From Bacteroidetes bacterium 2013_40CM_41_45 (GTDB lineage Bacteria > Bacteroidota > Bacteroidia > AKYH767-A > 2013-40CM-41-45): DNA of 64,000 nucleotides. Below, piece after piece: positions 9,337-18,379 of this stretch (the first letter of the stretch is position 1; each line of letters starts with the position of its first letter). The position numbers and the translations under genes are program-made. Location: the NCBI GenBank assembly GCA_002215675.1, contig NGFH01000005.1:296693-360692 (forward strand). Reading direction: 5' to 3'. The notes beneath the pieces are model-generated. The model made no database searches, had not been told where the DNA came from, and saw only the letters and a program-made list of their open reading frames with translations.

Positions 9337-12300
9337 ATGCGGATACATTCTTTTTCTCCCGGGAAATTTTTCAATGTTGTATTGATTTTTATTTCCACGT
9401 TGCTCTTTACGCAGCAGGTTAATGCACAGTTTTACAACGGCACGCAAATGCAGTTTGGCAAAAACCGTGTGCAATATGAAGACCGTTTCTGGTCGTTCTA
9501 CAGATATAAAAATTTTGAGGCATACTATTATGTAGGCGGGCGCGAACTTGCTGAATACACAGGAAGTGTTGCCGGAAAAGATATTGAGGAAATTGAAAAG
9601 CTGTTTGACTTTGCGCTGGAGGGAAAAATCCAGTACCTCATATACAACAAGCTTAGCGATGCAAAGCAAAGCAACATTGGGTTGCAGAACGAAGATGCGC
9701 AGAATAACATTGGCGGCTACACGCGCATCGTAGGCAATAAAGTGTTTATTTATTTTGAAGGCGACCATGAAAAATTTCACCGCATGATTCGCGCGGGCAC
9801 AACCAAAGTGCTGCTCGATGAAATTATGTATGGTGGAGATGTGCGCGAGCGGCTCCAGAATGCAGCCCTTTTGTTTATGCCGGAATGGTATGAGAAGGGA
9901 TTGATATCCTATATTTCTTTTCCATGGGATACAAAAATTGACGACCTGATGCGTGACGGAGTAGTCTCTAAAAAGATGCTGAAGCTTAACCGTCTCACCG
10001 GTGAGCAGGCCAGGATTGCCGGGCATTCCATGTGGAGGTATATCGTAGAAACATACGGAGAATCTTCTGTGTCTAACCTTCTTTACATGACGCGTCTCAA
10101 TAGAAATATCGAAAGCGGAATGCAGTTTGTTCTTGGCGTATCGCTCAATACACTTACCGAAAATTGGCAGGAATGGCTTCGTAACCAATATGAAGATATT
10201 GATAAAGAACGCTCTGTCCCAGCAGGAAATCCTGTAATAAAGAAAACGAAAAAAGATATTTTATACACGCGTGTTCAAACAAGTCCTGATTCAAGATACA
10301 CGGTATTTATTATGAACGATTTAGGAAAGTATAAAATAAAAATAAGGGATAATCAGCAGCAGAAGACAAAGAAAATCTTAAAGAGCGGGTACCGTTCCTA
10401 TATGTTCGAAACCGATGGGTCATTCCCGCTGGTAGCATGGCATCCGTCAGGAAGAATTATTGCCATCATACGTGAGCGAAAGGGCAAACTTTTACTCGGA
10501 ACATATACACTGGCGACCAGAAAATATGAGGAGTCGCAACTATTCAATTTCGAAAAAGTGCTTGACTTTTCTTATTCCGATGACGGGCAACTGCTGGTGA
10601 TGTCGGCTGTGCAGAAAGGACAGTCCGATATTTTTGTTTACAACCTGCGCACGCGAACCTATGAGCAAATTACCAAAGATGCTGCTGATGACATGAGCCC
10701 GCGCTTTTTTCGCAACGGAACAAAAATTATTTTCAGCTCGAACCGCAATAATGATACACTGAATGCGAAAGCAAAAACAGATACGGTTCTCCCGGGCAGC
10801 TATGATATTTTTATGTATGACTATTCCACCAAAGACGACTTGCTGAAACGTGTTACGTCTACAACCAGCATTAACGAAATCAACCCGGTTGCTTATGATT
10901 CAATGACTATCGCTTATCTCGCGGATAATAATGGAATTTATAACCGCTTTCTTGCGCGCATAGACAGCGTGATAAGCTTTATCGACACCACGGAGCATTA
11001 CCGATACATTATTGAAACACGTCAGCAAACAGATTATTACAGGAATATTTTATTTCAAGATGTTAACAGGTCCATGACAAAACTGAACGAGCTGGTTTTT
11101 GAAAACGGCAGGTACAAAATGTATACGTACGATTTGAAATCGTGGGACCAAACTTCAGCTGTTATACCTCTTAATACCGCGTTCAGAAATTCTTCCAACA
11201 AGGGCCTGGCTGCTAATCAAACAAACCCCGAAGTAATTCAGCCCAAAGAAGGCAAGAAGGAACAGCATGAAGAAATTTCTGAAACCGATACTTCGAAAAT
11301 TGATATTAACAATTATGTTTTCCAGAGCGAGTTTCCGAAATCAAAACGAAAAACGGAAGAGGCAGCCCAGGATACCGGTGAAAAAAATGTGTCTAACATT
11401 AAGTCAGAGCAACAGCCCGGCGATACAGCTAAAACAGCTCTAATAATTAAACCCAGAAATTACGAAACCTCTTTCACTGCCGATTACGTGGTGACCCAGG
11501 TAGATAACGGTTTGCTGAATGAAACATACCAGCCGTTTATTCCCGGCGGTGGCGGTTATTATAACCCGGGGCTTAATGGATTTCTGAAGCTCGGCATCAG
11601 CGATTTGCTCGAGGATTTTAAAATCACCGGGGGTGTGCGCATTACTGCCGACCTGAACGGCTCTGAGTATTTTCTCAGTTACGAAAATTTAAAAAGGCGT
11701 CTTGATAAGCAATTGCTTTTTTATCGCGCCAGCCAGGTAAACAATGCCGGGTTATTTTATTACCGCTCAAAAACACACCAGGTTTTGTACCGCGTAAGCT
11801 GGCCTTTCAGCGAAGTGTCTTCTGTAAAAGGTACTATTTCATATCGAAACGACCGCCAGGTAATACTTTCCAGCGATGTAAATACACTCCTCACAGAGGA
11901 TGAAAACAAGAACTGGATTGCACCCAAGCTCGAATATGTTTTCGACAACACTATTTCCAGGGGGCTTAACCTGTATAATGGAACGCGCTTAAAAGTTTTC
12001 GGAGAATATTTTAAAAATGTTGATCAGAAAAAAACCGATATGTTTGTGTTTGGCGCGGATGTAAGACATTATCAGAAAATACACCGGCAAATTATCTGGG
12101 CCAACCGCATAGCAGGAAGCGCTTCTTACGGAAGCCAGAAAATTATTTTTTATATGGGGGGAGTGGATAACTGGTTCAACCCTAAATTCGACCAGACTAT
12201 TCCAATTGATTTCAACCAGAATTATGCCTACCAGACTATTGCTACGCCTCTGCGTGGATTTGACCAGAACATACGCAACGGAAATAAGTTTGTGCTTGCA

Positions 12301-12642
12301 AATTCTGAAATCAGGATTCCGATATTCACGTATTTGCTTAACCGACCTGTACGCTCTGATTTCATCCGCAACTTCCAGGTGGTTGGCTTTGCCGATGCAG
12401 GAACGGCATGGACCGGCCCCGACCCGTATGACACCAGCAATTCGCTGAACAATTCTGTAATTCCAAGCCCGCCTTACACCATTACTATTTATTACCAGCG
12501 CGAACCTATCGTTGCCGGATACGGATTCGGGTTACGTTCCCGTGTGCTTGGCTACTTCATCCGCGCCGACTGGGCATGGGGATATGAAGATGGCAGGCAG
12601 CTTCCGCAGAAATTTTATTTTTCCTTCGCGCTGGATTTCTGA
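9337..12642 (+). CDS. Degenerate gluzincin / TolB-like propeller / outer-membrane barrel protein
   Basis: The ATG at 9337 is preferred over the TTG three bases upstream; a TAACTTCG box lies at 9311-9318. Of about 1101 residues, the first 30 are a signal peptide ending VNAQ. Residues 30-290 resemble a peptidase-MA-like gluzincin domain (PEWYEKG at 182-188, then AGHSMWRYIVETYG), but where HExxH is expected the sequence reads DEIMY (161-165), so both histidines are lost. Residues 310-620 contain WD40/PD40 TolB-type repeats such as SPDSRYTVF and DMSPRFFRNGTKIIFSSNR. A charged linker spans about 625-710. The last 370 residues are an outer-membrane beta-barrel ending in the aromatic strand FYFSFALDF. 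It is probably an outer-membrane protein with a periplasmic propeller; its task is unknown. Confidence 0.8.
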   Translation: MRIHSFSPGKFFNVVLIFISTLLFTQQVNAQFYNGTQMQFGKNRVQYEDRFWSFYRYKNFEAYYYVGGRELAEYTGSVAGKDIEEIEKLFDFALEGKIQYLIYNKLSDAKQSNIGLQNEDAQNNIGGYTRIVGNKVFIYFEGDHEKFHRMIRAGTTKVLLDEIMYGGDVRERLQNAALLFMPEWYEKGLISYISFPWDTKIDDLMRDGVVSKKMLKLNRLTGEQARIAGHSMWRYIVETYGESSVSNLLYMTRLNRNIESGMQFVLGVSLNTLTENWQEWLRNQYEDIDKERSVPAGNPVIKKTKKDILYTRVQTSPDSRYTVFIMNDLGKYKIKIRDNQQQKTKKILKSGYRSYMFETDGSFPLVAWHPSGRIIAIIRERKGKLLLGTYTLATRKYEESQLFNFEKVLDFSYSDDGQLLVMSAVQKGQSDIFVYNLRTRTYEQITKDAADDMSPRFFRNGTKIIFSSNRNNDTLNAKAKTDTVLPGSYDIFMYDYSTKDDLLKRVTSTTSINEINPVAYDSMTIAYLADNNGIYNRFLARIDSVISFIDTTEHYRYIIETRQQTDYYRNILFQDVNRSMTKLNELVFENGRYKMYTYDLKSWDQTSAVIPLNTAFRNSSNKGLAANQTNPEVIQPKEGKKEQHEEISETDTSKIDINNYVFQSEFPKSKRKTEEAAQDTGEKNVSNIKSEQQPGDTAKTALIIKPRNYETSFTADYVVTQVDNGLLNETYQPFIPGGGGYYNPGLNGFLKLGISDLLEDFKITGGVRITADLNGSEYFLSYENLKRRLDKQLLFYRASQVNNAGLFYYRSKTHQVLYRVSWPFSEVSSVKGTISYRNDRQVILSSDVNTLLTEDENKNWIAPKLEYVFDNTISRGLNLYNGTRLKVFGEYFKNVDQKKTDMFVFGADVRHYQKIHRQIIWANRIAGSASYGSQKIIFYMGGVDNWFNPKFDQTIPIDFNQNYAYQTIATPLRGFDQNIRNGNKFVLANSEIRIPIFTYLLNRPVRSDFIRNFQVVGFADAGTAWTGPDPYDTSNSLNNSVIPSPPYTITIYYQREPIVAGYGFGLRSRVLGYFIRADWAWGYEDGRQLPQKFYFSFALDF

Positions 12643-12678
12643 TTTAGTCCGAACCTATTACTGATTACTATTGTTGCA

Positions 12679-13068
12679 ATGAAAAACACGTTAAACCAAA
12701 ACAATATGACATCTATATTCATCATCCTTGTCATCGGTATCATAGCCGGTGTCTTCAGCGGATTTATCGGTATCGGGGGAGGATTGGTTATCGTTCCGTG
12801 TCTTGTTTACTTTTTCGGAATGACCCAACATGCAGCGCAGGGAACTTCACTCGCCATGATGCTGCCACCCATCGGAATTCTTGCCGTGCTTAACTACAAC
12901 CAGAAAGGAATGGTCGACTGGAAAATTGCCGCCATCCTCTGCATTACTTTTCTCGCAGGAAGTTTTCTCGGCTCCAAAGCAGCCATTTCCCTGCCCGCTG
13001 ATACGGTAAAAAAAATATTTGGTGTGGTAATTATTATTGTCGGCATTAAAATGATTCTTGAAAAATAA
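12679..13068 (+). CDS. Half-length TauE/SafE-family membrane permease
   Basis: The 129-residue protein carries the N-terminal half signature of the TauE/SafE family: a first membrane helix followed by GVFSGFIGIGGGLVIVPCL, then HAAQGTSLAMML. Four membrane helices are predicted by eye (residues 12-45, 60-77, 85-103, 110-127). Family members usually have about 250 residues and two such halves, so this one would have to work as a homodimer or transport differently. Proposed substrates for the family are sulfite, organosulfonates and similar anions. An alternative start is the ATG at 12706. The gene ends three bases before the M20 peptidase gene, so the two are probably translationally coupled. 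Confidence 0.8.
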   Translation: MKNTLNQNNMTSIFIILVIGIIAGVFSGFIGIGGGLVIVPCLVYFFGMTQHAAQGTSLAMMLPPIGILAVLNYNQKGMVDWKIAAILCITFLAGSFLGSKAAISLPADTVKKIFGVVIIIVGIKMILEK

Positions 13069-13071
13069 TTT

Positions 13072-14271
13072 ATGTCTTCTCCATCGGTCAAAGAGAAAAT
13101 CCAAAAAGCGGCTAAAGAATTTCTGCCCGAGATAACTTCCATAAGGCGGCACATCCATGCTCATCCTGAACTTTCATTCGAGGAACATAAAACTGTTGAA
13201 TATGTGTCGGGACAGCTTACTTCATTTGAAATTACAAACCAAAAGCGCGCAGCAGGAACGGGCCTTGTTGCATTGCTCGAAGGAAAAAATCCCGGCAAGA
13301 AAACCATAGCGCTTCGCGCCGATATGGATGCGCTTCCAATCCAGGAAACAAACAATGTAGAATATCGGTCACAGAATAACGGTGTGATGCATGCATGCGG
13401 GCACGATGTGCATACTTCTTCGCTGCTGGGCGCTGCGAAAATTCTTTCGGGTTTAAAAAATGATTTTGAAGGAACCATAAAATTTATTTTCCAGCCGGCA
13501 GAAGAAAAACTTCCCGGTGGCGCTTCGCTGATGATTAAAGATGGCGTTCTAAAAAATCCTGTGCCTCAAAGCATCATCGGGCAGCATGTGATGCCCCAGA
13601 TTGTTACCGGCAAGGTGGGATTCCGCAGCGGACTGTACATGGCGTCTACAGATGAACTGTATGTTACTGTAAAAGGGCGGGGCGGACATGGCGCAATGCC
13701 TCATCTTAACATTGACCCGGTGCTGATGGCTTCACAGATTATTGTCGCCCTGCAACAGGTGGTAAGCCGCATGGCGCAGCCCATTATGCCCAGTGTCCTT
13801 TCATTTGGAAAAGTAATTGCCAACGGCGCCACTAACGTGATTCCCGATGAAGTATATATGGAAGGAACCTTCCGCACATTTGATGAAACATGGCGCGCAA
13901 CAGCGCACAAAAAAATGAAAACTCTCGCAGAAAAAATTGCTGAAGGAATGGGCGGCTCCTGCGATTTTAAGATTGTGCGCGGTTATCCTGTTTTGAAGAA
14001 TGATGCTCCTCTTACTGCCCGCATAAGAAACAGCGCAGAGAATTATATGGGCAAGGAAAATGTAACCGACCTTGATATGTGGATGGCTGCAGAAGATTTT
14101 GCATACTATTCTCACGAAGCGCCTGCCTGCTTTTACCGTCTTGGCGTGCGCAATGAAAAGAAAGGAATCATTTCACCTGTTCACACGTCTACTTTTAATA
14201 TTGATGAAGACGCCCTTGTTACCGGAATGGGATTGATGGCGTGGCTTGCTCTTGAGGAGTTGAATGTGTGA
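13072..14271 (+). CDS. M20-family amidohydrolase
   Basis: This 399-residue metallohydrolase is of the IAA-amino-acid / hippurate / N-acyl-amino-acid amidohydrolase type. Metal ligands are visible in MHACGHDVHTSS (about residues 104-115), PAEEKLPGGA (about 142-151) and AEDFAYYS near residue 342. The dimerisation lid follows VKGRGGHGAMPHLNIDP. Enzymes of this family cleave the amide bond of N-acyl or N-aryl amino acids in the cytosol. The exact substrate cannot be read from sequence. It overlaps transcriptionally with the TauE/SafE gene (three-base gap) and lies 15 bases before the DUF4249 gene. Confidence 0.92.
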   Translation: MSSPSVKEKIQKAAKEFLPEITSIRRHIHAHPELSFEEHKTVEYVSGQLTSFEITNQKRAAGTGLVALLEGKNPGKKTIALRADMDALPIQETNNVEYRSQNNGVMHACGHDVHTSSLLGAAKILSGLKNDFEGTIKFIFQPAEEKLPGGASLMIKDGVLKNPVPQSIIGQHVMPQIVTGKVGFRSGLYMASTDELYVTVKGRGGHGAMPHLNIDPVLMASQIIVALQQVVSRMAQPIMPSVLSFGKVIANGATNVIPDEVYMEGTFRTFDETWRATAHKKMKTLAEKIAEGMGGSCDFKIVRGYPVLKNDAPLTARIRNSAENYMGKENVTDLDMWMAAEDFAYYSHEAPACFYRLGVRNEKKGIISPVHTSTFNIDEDALVTGMGLMAWLALEELNV

Positions 14272-14286
14272 TTATTAATTGAAGAA

Positions 14287-15153
14287 ATGAAATTATTTTT
14301 TAAGTCCATATCATTTTTTGTTGTGTTGATTTTATTTTCGTGCGAGAAAAATATCACTGTAGACCTTCCCACGCCTGAACAAAAAATAGTTGTTGAAGGA
14401 TATATCGAAACCGGGCAGAGAGCCATAGTAACTCTCACAAAAACCGCAGCATTTTTTGCACCTGTAGATTCGTCATCGCTTTTTAGCTACCTGGTAACAA
14501 ACGCAGTGGTTACTGTTTCAGATGGAACAACCAGCGAGCAGCTTATTCTCACCATCGATACAAGCCAGTACATTCCTTTGGTTTATAAATCATCAACCCT
14601 GACGGGGCAGGAAGGAAAAACATACACGCTGACTGTAGTAGCTGACGGAAAAACATTAACCGCTGTAACCACCATCCCCCATGCTGTTCGGCTGGATAGT
14701 GTATGGTATAAAGAGCAGGAAGGACACGACTCGCTTGGCTTTGCCTGGGCACACCTCACCGACCCTGATACCCTGGGAAATTGTTACCGCTGGTTGGCAA
14801 AACGGATTGGAAAAGACAAACGTTTTCTTGCTCCCATCGGCTCTGTTTTTGAAGATAAGTTTATCAACGGCAAATCGTTTGACTTTGCGTACAACCGCGG
14901 CTCTGAACCCAACGCCTACGATAACAATACTGAAGATGGCTCGCGCGGATATTTTCACCAGGGCGATACCATTGCCGTAAAATTCTGCTCTATCGACCGC
15001 GCGCATTTTGATTTCTGGCGCATAGAAGAAGTGCAGGTGAGCAACAATGGAAATCCTTTTGCAGCCCCCGCCCCTATTCCAACGAACATTAAAGGAGGCA
15101 TCGGTATCTGGGGCGGATATGCAGCTACATTTGATACGATTATTGCGCGGTAA
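14287..15153 (+). CDS. DUF4249 lipoprotein
   Basis: A 288-residue exported lipoprotein: the signal peptide ends in LILFSC with the lipidated Cys19, followed by EKNITVDLPTPEQKIVVEGY, the typical opening of DUF4249. The rest is beta-rich with repeated VTVSDG and YTLTVVADGKTLTA motifs, suggesting Ig-like folds. DUF4249 proteins occur widely in Bacteroidota, often next to TonB-dependent receptors. Here none is adjacent, and the protein is short for the family. The function is unknown. It may be co-transcribed with the M20 amidohydrolase, 15 bases upstream. Confidence 0.8.
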   Translation: MKLFFKSISFFVVLILFSCEKNITVDLPTPEQKIVVEGYIETGQRAIVTLTKTAAFFAPVDSSSLFSYLVTNAVVTVSDGTTSEQLILTIDTSQYIPLVYKSSTLTGQEGKTYTLTVVADGKTLTAVTTIPHAVRLDSVWYKEQEGHDSLGFAWAHLTDPDTLGNCYRWLAKRIGKDKRFLAPIGSVFEDKFINGKSFDFAYNRGSEPNAYDNNTEDGSRGYFHQGDTIAVKFCSIDRAHFDFWRIEEVQVSNNGNPFAAPAPIPTNIKGGIGIWGGYAATFDTIIAR

Positions 15154-15179
15154 TACCAGAGTGATTATCCTGGTTTATT

Positions 15180-15187
15180 TACTTTTA
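15180..15187 (+). promoter_or_regulatory. -7 promoter box for the 15205 gene
   Basis: TACTTTTA ends 17 bases before the ATG at 15205 and is followed by a GGA-containing spacer. It suggests that the gene has its own promoter, separate from the upstream DUF4249 gene. Confidence 0.45.
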
Positions 15188-15204
15188 CTCCACTGGAAAA
15201 ACTC

Positions 15205-15954
15205 ATGTGGCGCGTACGCATCATAATTCATTTCCTGTGTGCAGTTTTTATTTTTAATGGTACCACTGCTAATGCTCAGGATTCTTCATCTGTCGAGCAA
15301 GGTCATATAAAAATTTATAATGATTTGCATTATGGAATATTAAGAACACAATTCCTAGACCCTGCGTGGGGAAATTTTATAGAGACAGAACATTTCCCAA
15401 ATTATAATATCCGATTTGTTTTAGAAGATATTTCTCTTTCCTTTAATATCGGTTTTCATTCATCAGATTTTACCTTCAATCATTTTTTCAGGTCTGGGAG
15501 CAACAGAATTATATGGAATACTGAGCTTGGAATTAAGGAGAAATATTTTTTTAAAATTAATAGAATAAGCCAATACGATTTAAGTTATTTCAACGGCACA
15601 TTAGCATATAATATTGGATATATAAGCGAAAGAACTTTTTCAATTACAGATTTTCTATTTCGCTATGCTCCAAATTTTTTGAATAAAAAGGATATGATTT
15701 TTAAAATAGGAGGAGGTTTATCAAATTGCAATGGACATGACGAATATTTAGAAGCAGGAGGGTGGACTCAGGGCGGTTGGTTCGAGGCATTTTTTGGTAC
15801 ACATAGTATAAATGAACTAGGATATATTTTTGAAGCGGAATATTATTACAGACCTTTCAAACACGTATCATTTAGAGCATTTACTAATTACCGTCATTTT
15901 AAAACCTTTGTTCCGCTGTTTTCTTATGGCATTTCAGGAGGAGTAAGTTTTTAA
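15205..15954 (+). CDS. Hypothetical exported, barrel-like protein
   Basis: I do not recognise a family. The 249 residues open with a signal peptide (IIIHFLCAVFIFNGTTANA, cut before QDSS). The mature part has alternating polar/aromatic strands, for example HYGILRTQF, VSFRAFTNYRHFK and the final YGISGGVSF, which ends in Phe as outer-membrane barrels do. An 8-12-strand outer-membrane barrel is the likeliest fold. The base composition is visibly more AT-rich than in the neighbours, hinting at later acquisition or relaxed codon use. It is convergent with the subtilase gene, 12 bases apart. Confidence 0.65.
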   Translation: MWRVRIIIHFLCAVFIFNGTTANAQDSSSVEQGHIKIYNDLHYGILRTQFLDPAWGNFIETEHFPNYNIRFVLEDISLSFNIGFHSSDFTFNHFFRSGSNRIIWNTELGIKEKYFFKINRISQYDLSYFNGTLAYNIGYISERTFSITDFLFRYAPNFLNKKDMIFKIGGGLSNCNGHDEYLEAGGWTQGGWFEAFFGTHSINELGYIFEAEYYYRPFKHVSFRAFTNYRHFKTFVPLFSYGISGGVSF

Positions 15955-15966
15955 AACTCGCTTGAT

Positions 15967-17595
15967 TCAGTTCAAAATAACTTTGGCGCAGTAAAATTTA
16001 TCCCCGGAAAAACATTTTACAAAATAAATTCCCCGGTTCCAGGAGGAAACATTAATGGTTGTTTGTGATTTATTGTTTGTGGTTTGTTGTTGAGTAAAAA
16101 TTTTCTGACCTAGTACATCGTAAACTTCAACTTTTGAAATCGTAAATCGTATATCGTATATCGTAAATTGATTATTAGCCGGATTCGGAAAAATAAAAAC
16201 CGGGGAAGACTCCTTATTTTCTTCCACAGAAATATTCTGGCAATAATTTTGCACGGCAAGCAGCGATTTATACAGATTGAGCCGTCCGTTTGAAACCGTA
16301 ACACCAGTAAGTGTGGGAAGGGTATCTACACTTTCCAATAAAAGTTGTTTCATCACCAAAGCCGTTGCTGCAGGGTCCAGGCGGTACTCATCAACCAACT
16401 GTGTGCAGGCCACAGCCCACATGAGCGCTACCGCCCCTGCAACATGCGGTGTGGCCATAGATGTTCCGGTCAAGGTGCCGTAAGCGTTACCAGCGTATGT
16501 GCTAAGGATTGCAACCCCTGGAGCGCCCAGGTCAATGCTAGTGTCACCGTAGCACGCGTTGGAATAAAGAGCATCAAACGATGTCGTGTTGGTAACGGAA
16601 ATAAGCCAGTCGCTGGGGCAGCCGGTTGGGATATCGCCAACAACATCTACATCCACATTCGAGTTGGGCCCCGCACCGGCATTGAGAATTCCCACGCTGC
16701 CTAATGAATCATACATGGCGCACCACAGCGGGTAGTTTGACGGCTGTCCGTTATTTACTCCGAAGGAAGAATTGGTAGAAACAATGAAAGCACCCTTCGC
16801 ACCATTGGTCTGGTTATAAAGCTTACGCATATTGTATACGTATGTATACGCGCCCACCACAAATGACTCGGTAGCAGACGACGGCTGCACAGGCATAATT
16901 TTTACATTCCAGTTTACGCCCGCAACACCGGTGATATTATTTCCGATAGCGCCAATAATACCCGACACGTGAGTGCCGTGATTGCAGCTTCCTATATTTC
17001 CCGTCTGCGTCTGCGCATTCCATCCGTCAAAGTCATCTACATATCCATTGGTATCATCGTCAATGCCGTTGCCGGGAATCTCGAGATAGTTCTTCCAGAA
17101 ATTCAAATCTTCATGCGCAAGGTCGGCCCCGCAATCAATCACCGCAACTACAATGGTATCGCCCTGAGCAGTAAGCCCGCCTGTGGTGATGCCCCAAGCT
17201 TCGGGCGCATCAATGTCAGCATCGGGAGTACCGCCTGTCTGGCCGGTGTTATTCATATTCCATTGAGAGGCAAACATGGTATCGTTAGGAACCGCCCTCA
17301 ATTCTGTTTCATGATTTTTTTGTGCGAGCAGGATTCCATTTGTTTTTTTCAGAAGCTCAAGTGAAGCATCATCATCTCCTGCGGAAGAGCGTAGCAGATA
17401 AATATTCGGAGAAACAGAAATGTGTCTTGCTATACTGAATAAGGAAGATAGATTCTGATGTGCAAGAATTCTTTCCGCATCATCTCCCGTCTTTAACAAT
17501 ACCATGAACTCATTTGAAATTGTTTGCCCGGGTTGTTGCGCATTCAACCCTGCGATAGAAAAGAAACAAAAACAAAGAAAAAAGGTTTTCTTCAT
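15967..17595 (-). CDS. Subtilisin-family (S8) serine protease with T9SS sorting domain
   Basis: The 542-residue secreted protease begins with a signal peptide (FFLCFCFFSIAGLNA before QQPG) and a short inhibitor-like propeptide (residues 25-105). The catalytic domain carries Asp154 in VIDCGADLAHEDL, His206 in NHGTHVSG and Ser379 in GTSMATPHVAG; the Cys after the catalytic Asp replaces the usual Thr. The last ~80 residues are a T9SS type A sorting domain (FPNPANNQF, VYDVLGQKI, NRGIYFVKC, KVILN). It should be exported through T9SS and either anchored or released to digest proteins outside the cell. Two simple-sequence tracts lie in the sorting-domain coding part. Confidence 0.93.
   Translation of the reverse strand: MKKTFFLCFCFFSIAGLNAQQPGQTISNEFMVLLKTGDDAERILAHQNLSSLFSIARHISVSPNIYLLRSSAGDDDASLELLKKTNGILLAQKNHETELRAVPNDTMFASQWNMNNTGQTGGTPDADIDAPEAWGITTGGLTAQGDTIVVAVIDCGADLAHEDLNFWKNYLEIPGNGIDDDTNGYVDDFDGWNAQTQTGNIGSCNHGTHVSGIIGAIGNNITGVAGVNWNVKIMPVQPSSATESFVVGAYTYVYNMRKLYNQTNGAKGAFIVSTNSSFGVNNGQPSNYPLWCAMYDSLGSVGILNAGAGPNSNVDVDVVGDIPTGCPSDWLISVTNTTSFDALYSNACYGDTSIDLGAPGVAILSTYAGNAYGTLTGTSMATPHVAGAVALMWAVACTQLVDEYRLDPAATALVMKQLLLESVDTLPTLTGVTVSNGRLNLYKSLLAVQNYCQNISVEENKESSPVFIFPNPANNQFTIYDIRFTISKVEVYDVLGQKIFTQQQTTNNKSQTTINVSSWNRGIYFVKCFSGDKFYCAKVILN
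16058..16170 (-). repeat. Simple-sequence tracts inside the T9SS sorting domain
   Basis: Two low-complexity stretches lie within the subtilase C-terminal domain: a GTTTGTGATT/GTTTGTGGTT tract at about 16058-16095 and repeats of the unit ATCGTAT/ATCGTAA at about 16136-16170. They encode the NNKSQTTIN-type and IYDIRFTI segments. They could expand or shrink by slippage without breaking the fold. Confidence 0.55.
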
Positions 17596-17618
17596 TACAA
17601 ATCTTATAACGGAAAAAA

Positions 17619-18365
17619 TTACTCTGAAGTATTTGTCTTTAACACAAGGTCGCTTGCTATGGCAAGATTTTCAGCTTTCTCTTTCTTGAAATAATTCCAT
17701 ATTACATCATGAGGAAGCGGTGCAACTATTTCTGTTTTTGTTTTATGCACCGGGTGAATAAATTCAATCTTTACAGCGTGAAGGTGAATGCCTCCATGTT
17801 CGTTACTGCGTTCGTAGCCGTATTTTACATCTCCTTTTATCGGGCTGCCGATAGCCGCTAACTGCACGCGTATCTGGTGGTGCCGCCCCGTTTTGGGAAT
17901 AACTTCGAGCAGGAAAAACCGTTCGGATTTACCTACAACACGATAGCTTAGTTCCGCTTTCTGCGCTCCTTTTACATTGGTCTCCTGGATGTAACTTTTA
18001 TTTTCCTGCTCATTCTTTTTCAAAAAATGAGTCAGCGTTCCCGAGGGCGGTTCCGGCTTATTCTTCACCACAGCCCAGTATATTTTTTGCACATCATGCA
18101 AGCGAAACATATCATTCATACGTGCCAGCGCCTTGCTTGTTTTCGCAAAGAGAACTACTCCGCTCACCGGGCGGTCCAGGCGGTGAATAACCCCGATGTA
18201 AACATTTCCCTGTTTGTCGTATTTCTTTTTGAGGTATTCCTTGACCCGTTCACTCAACGGAACATCACCCGTCTTATCACCCTGTACAATATCGGATGAT
18301 TTTTTATTCACGGCAATGATATGATTGTCTTCATAGAGAACTTCGAGAGATGAAAGCTTAGCCAT
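17619..18365 (-). CDS. RluA-family RNA pseudouridine synthase
   Basis: The 248 residues contain the RluA-family catalytic motif HRLDRPVSGVVLFAKTSKAL with the nucleophilic Asp. The second conserved block KTGRHHQIRVQLAAIGSPI follows, then GDVKYGY and a final basic VHPVH-like segment. There is no S4 domain, so it is a short-form enzyme like RluC/RluA/TruC. It converts uridine to pseudouridine in rRNA or tRNA; the target base cannot be assigned from sequence. The gene sits 14 bases after panB on the same strand and probably shares its transcript. Confidence 0.9.
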   Translation of the reverse strand: MAKLSSLEVLYEDNHIIAVNKKSSDIVQGDKTGDVPLSERVKEYLKKKYDKQGNVYIGVIHRLDRPVSGVVLFAKTSKALARMNDMFRLHDVQKIYWAVVKNKPEPPSGTLTHFLKKNEQENKSYIQETNVKGAQKAELSYRVVGKSERFFLLEVIPKTGRHHQIRVQLAAIGSPIKGDVKYGYERSNEHGGIHLHAVKIEFIHPVHKTKTEIVAPLPHDVIWNYFKKEKAENLAIASDLVLKTNTSE

Positions 18366-18379
18366 TGCTTGTCGGGGTA

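Noticed and set aside
9310..10188. 292-residue antisense ORF inside the 9337 gene
   Set aside because: It is the shadow of a clearly coding propeller/barrel gene and has no recognisable domain.
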